A stretch of DNA of 64,000 nucleotides. Source: Paradesertivirga sp966210515. Its GTDB lineage: Bacteria > Bacteroidota > Bacteroidia > Sphingobacteriales > Sphingobacteriaceae. Below the pieces are notes generated by a model. That model did no database searches. It saw only the letters and a program-made list of their open reading frames with translations, and had not been told where the DNA came from. The stretch lies in NCBI GenBank assembly GCA_966210515.1, contig CBIHLM010000001.1, positions 139,415-203,414 of the forward strand. Direction: 5' to 3'. Made by a program: the position numbers and the translations under genes. Shown piece after piece: positions 61,947 through 64,000 of the stretch. The stretch's first letter is position 1. Each line of letters starts with the position of its first letter.

Positions 61947-62117
61947 TTACTTATTACGGTTGACGTAATAGGAAATTATGATTGCTACGATAAAGATTAC
62001 CCCTACAACTACTGCGCCTAATTTGCCCTGCTGTTTATCCTTTAAGATAATAGAATACATTACAAAGATTAGGGGGACAACGATAACGAGTCCGAAGATT
62101 AATGATGTGATTCCCAT
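61947..62117 (-). CDS. Small two-helix membrane protein (56 aa)
   Basis: ATG to TAA. It starts MGITSLIFGLVIVVPLIFVM, has a basic turn KDKQQGK, and a second helix LGAVVVGVIFIVAIIISYY ending YVNRNK. It lies 9 nt after the tsaD stop on the same strand and is probably co-transcribed. Helical hairpin form and positive inside loop support a real membrane protein; family unknown. Confidence 0.65.
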   Translation of the reverse strand: MGITSLIFGLVIVVPLIFVMYSIILKDKQQGKLGAVVVGVIFIVAIIISYYVNRNK

Positions 62118-62126
62118 TTAATTAAT

Positions 62127-63128
62127 TTAAAAACTCATTCTCGCCAAAGGGGCGATATCCTGACCAACAAAATCTTTTGCTAAAAATTTATAATATCCGG
62201 CTATTGCAATCATAGCTGCATTGTCTGTACAATATTCGAAAGACGGGATAAAAACATTCCATCCGTATTTTCCAGCATACTCCTGTACGGTATTTCGCAA
62301 ATCAGAGTTAGCGGATACTCCACCTGCAATGGCTATATCTTTAATATCATATTCCTTTGCCGCACGTTTCAATTTAGCCAGCAAAATTGTCACAATCCGG
62401 TGTTGAACAGATGCGCAAATATCAGCGAGATTATCCTCAACGAAATTCTCATTCAGCTTTTTATTATCACGGATGAAATATAATATCGCCGTCTTTAATC
62501 CGCTAAAGCTGAAATCAAGTCCGGGAATCTGTGGCTCGGGAAAAGAGTAAGCCAGTGAATTACCTTCCTTCGCGTATTTATCAATCAATGGCCCTCCCGG
62601 ATATGGAAGATTTAAAATTTTTGCCGTTTTATCAAAAGCTTCACCTGCAGCATCGTCAGTAGTTTGGCCAACAATCTCCATTTCAAAGTAATCTTTAACC
62701 AATACTATTTGCGTATGGCCTCCAGAAACGGTTAGGCACAAAAAGGGGAAATTGGGCTTCGGATTATCAATAAAGTGCGCCAGAATATGCGCCTGCATAT
62801 GATTAATCTCTACCAGGGGCAGAGAATTGGCAAGAGCAAATGCTTTTGCGAACGACGTTCCAACCAATAAAGAACCTAATAAACCGGGGCCCCGGGTAAA
62901 GGCTACCGCACTGATGTCTTTTTTGTTTATTTTTGCGACTGCAATAGCTTCTTGTACTACAGGAATTATGTTTTGCTGATGTGCCCGGGATGCAAGCTCG
63001 GGAACAACACCACCATATTTCTGATGAACTATTTGGTTCGCTATAATATTTGACAGTATTTCACCGTCTTTACATATAGATGCCGAAGTTTCATCGCAGG
63101 ACGATTCTATACCAAGGATTATTGCCAA
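62127..63128 (-). CDS. tsaD: tRNA N6-adenosine threonylcarbamoyltransferase TsaD
   Basis: A 333-aa enzyme that transfers the threonylcarbamoyl group to A37 of ANN-decoding tRNAs, with TsaB and TsaE encoded elsewhere. ILGIESSCDETSASI, the metal-binding HMQAHILAHF (HxxxH), LTVSGGHTQIVLV and GGVSANSDLR are present. Divergent from the TamB-like gene. Confidence 0.97.
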   Translation of the reverse strand: MAIILGIESSCDETSASICKDGEILSNIIANQIVHQKYGGVVPELASRAHQQNIIPVVQEAIAVAKINKKDISAVAFTRGPGLLGSLLVGTSFAKAFALANSLPLVEINHMQAHILAHFIDNPKPNFPFLCLTVSGGHTQIVLVKDYFEMEIVGQTTDDAAGEAFDKTAKILNLPYPGGPLIDKYAKEGNSLAYSFPEPQIPGLDFSFSGLKTAILYFIRDNKKLNENFVEDNLADICASVQHRIVTILLAKLKRAAKEYDIKDIAIAGGVSANSDLRNTVQEYAGKYGWNVFIPSFEYCTDNAAMIAIAGYYKFLAKDFVGQDIAPLARMSF

Positions 63129-63169
63129 AACTGTATCTTAAATTTTTTGTTTGCTAGTTAAACTACAAA

Positions 63170-64000
63170 ATTATTAAAAAAGTACTCAAAATAACGCTTT
63201 GGACGCTGACAGTAATTATTTTACTGGCAGCCGCTTTACTGTTTTCACTGCAATTTAAGCCAGTACAAACAGTTGTAGCGAAAAAAGCGGCGGATTACCT
63301 TTCCAAAAAATTGAACACAACAATCTCGATCAAGAGTTTGTATGTCAAACCATTCAAATCTTTAGTACTCGAAGGTTTGTATGTTCAGGATCTCGACAAA
63401 GATACTCTTCTTCATTCGCCAAAGTTTACCCTCGATTTAAATTATTTTTCAAGAAAAGAACGAATAGTTTCGGTGAACACTGTGCGAATGGACGACGGAA
63501 AGTTTTTCCTTAAAACCTCTAAGAATGGAGAAACTAATCTGCAGTTTATAATAAATTACTTTAATACCGGAACCACAAAACCTAGTGCCACGCCCAAAAA
63601 AAGGTATAAGGTGAACTTTGATAAAGTGGTTTTGAATAACATTGATTTTAAATACAAGAACTTCAATCGTGTAAGCGTTTTAAAACGTATTAATTTTGAT
63701 GATCTGCATTTACGAAATCTTAATGCAGTCGTTTCAGAAATAAATACAAGAACACATCTTTTCGAAGGAAAGGTTCAAAATTTAAACTTTACAGAGAAGA
63801 GCGGTTTCTATTTAAAAAACCTGACTACCGAGGCCGCAATAGATACCAACCAGATGGAATTCAAAAATCTCGTTTTGCAAACACCGCAAAGCCAGGTTTC
63901 TGATTACCTTCTTTTGAAATACAATAATTTTAAAGACTTAAATAAATTTGTAAGCAAAGTTTACATCAAAAGCAACTGAAAAAACTCGGTTGTCCATACT
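63170..64000 (+). pseudogene. TamB-like translocation/assembly protein, start lost and interrupted
   Basis: The frame opens after a TAG at 63155-63157 and reads IIKKVLKITLWTLTVIILLA, a membrane anchor, then QFKPVQTVVAKKAADYLSKK and NTTISIKSLYVKPFKSLVLEG, the N-terminus of TamB-type proteins usually about 1500 aa long. No ATG, GTG or TTG precedes the anchor; ATT at 63170 or 63173 may be the start. At 63977-63979 a TGA falls within the family pattern, and KNSVVHT continues in frame beyond it. A Leu TTA-to-TGA change would explain it. The first standard start (TTG 63311) would drop the anchor. The gene runs off the window. Confidence 0.6.

Overview
The window looks like a chromosomal segment of a Bacteroidota bacterium, most likely Sphingobacteriaceae (Pedobacter-like); the family assignment is inference. 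Supporting signs are TonB-dependent receptors with carboxypeptidase-like N-terminal domains, many short lipoproteins, a DUF4295 gene next to rpmG, bacillithiol synthesis by bshC, the parA-parB-DUF5683-dapB-lepB block, LytS/LytTR signalling, promoters with a TAnnTTTG -7 element, and few Shine-Dalgarno sites. No phage, complete insertion sequence, CRISPR array or rRNA operon was seen. The only tRNA is tRNA-His(GTG).

Layout. 1-7.3 kb: the end of an unknown surface protein, then a reverse-strand iron-type uptake cluster (DUF4856 lipoprotein, imelysin-like lipoprotein, HTTM membrane protein, FecA-like TonB receptor) and a small lipoprotein. 7.5-9.3 kb: an ArsR-type repressor, SRPBCC protein and alpha/beta hydrolase operon with two palindromic operators. 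9.7-12.4 kb: a six-PAS sensor without an ATPase domain, and tRNA-His. 12.6-18.3 kb: rnhA, fbp, a phosphoesterase, trmN6, a VOC protein and purL. 18.6-22.9 kb: an acetate uptake and activation operon (DUF485, actP, acs). 23.2-27.4 kb: a voltage-sensor channel diverging from a DUF2254 membrane protein, two decayed genes and a Bcr/CflA-type exporter. 27.7-32.8 kb: a pectin-type carbohydrate module (PL1-like pectate lyase, a small ORF, and a divergent beta-helix/DUF6298 protein), bounded by a short repeat. 33-41.6 kb: decayed genes, rpmB-rpmG-DUF4295, ftsY, a toxin-antitoxin pair, rimO, bshC, an Ldh-type dehydrogenase and a DAO-Rieske protein. 41.7-46.3 kb: lepB, dapB, DUF5683, parB, parA. 46.5-51.5 kb: an FMN reductase, a LytTR/LytS/LiaF-like operon and two tandem phosphoesterases. 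51.6-54 kb: an arsenic operon (arsR, arsM, acr3) with repeated operators. 54.2-64 kb: a secreted transglutaminase-like protein, a lipoprotein, a beta-helix lipoprotein/TonB receptor pair with Pho-box-like direct repeats, a CrtD-like carotenoid desaturase, a two-helix small protein, tsaD, and a TamB-like gene with no standard start and an in-frame stop.

Much of the intergenic DNA is structured. There are REP-like palindromes, recurring hairpins and short repeats shared by distant sites, and at least four genes in decay (ASCH, Fpg/Nei, TamB-like and unknown ones). The most interesting leads are the 11-nt-period direct repeats around the beta-helix/TonB receptor pair, the DHp-only six-PAS sensor, the arsenic and ArsR/SRPBCC operator sets, the interrupted TamB-like gene, and several small or decayed ORFs that ordinary gene calling would miss.
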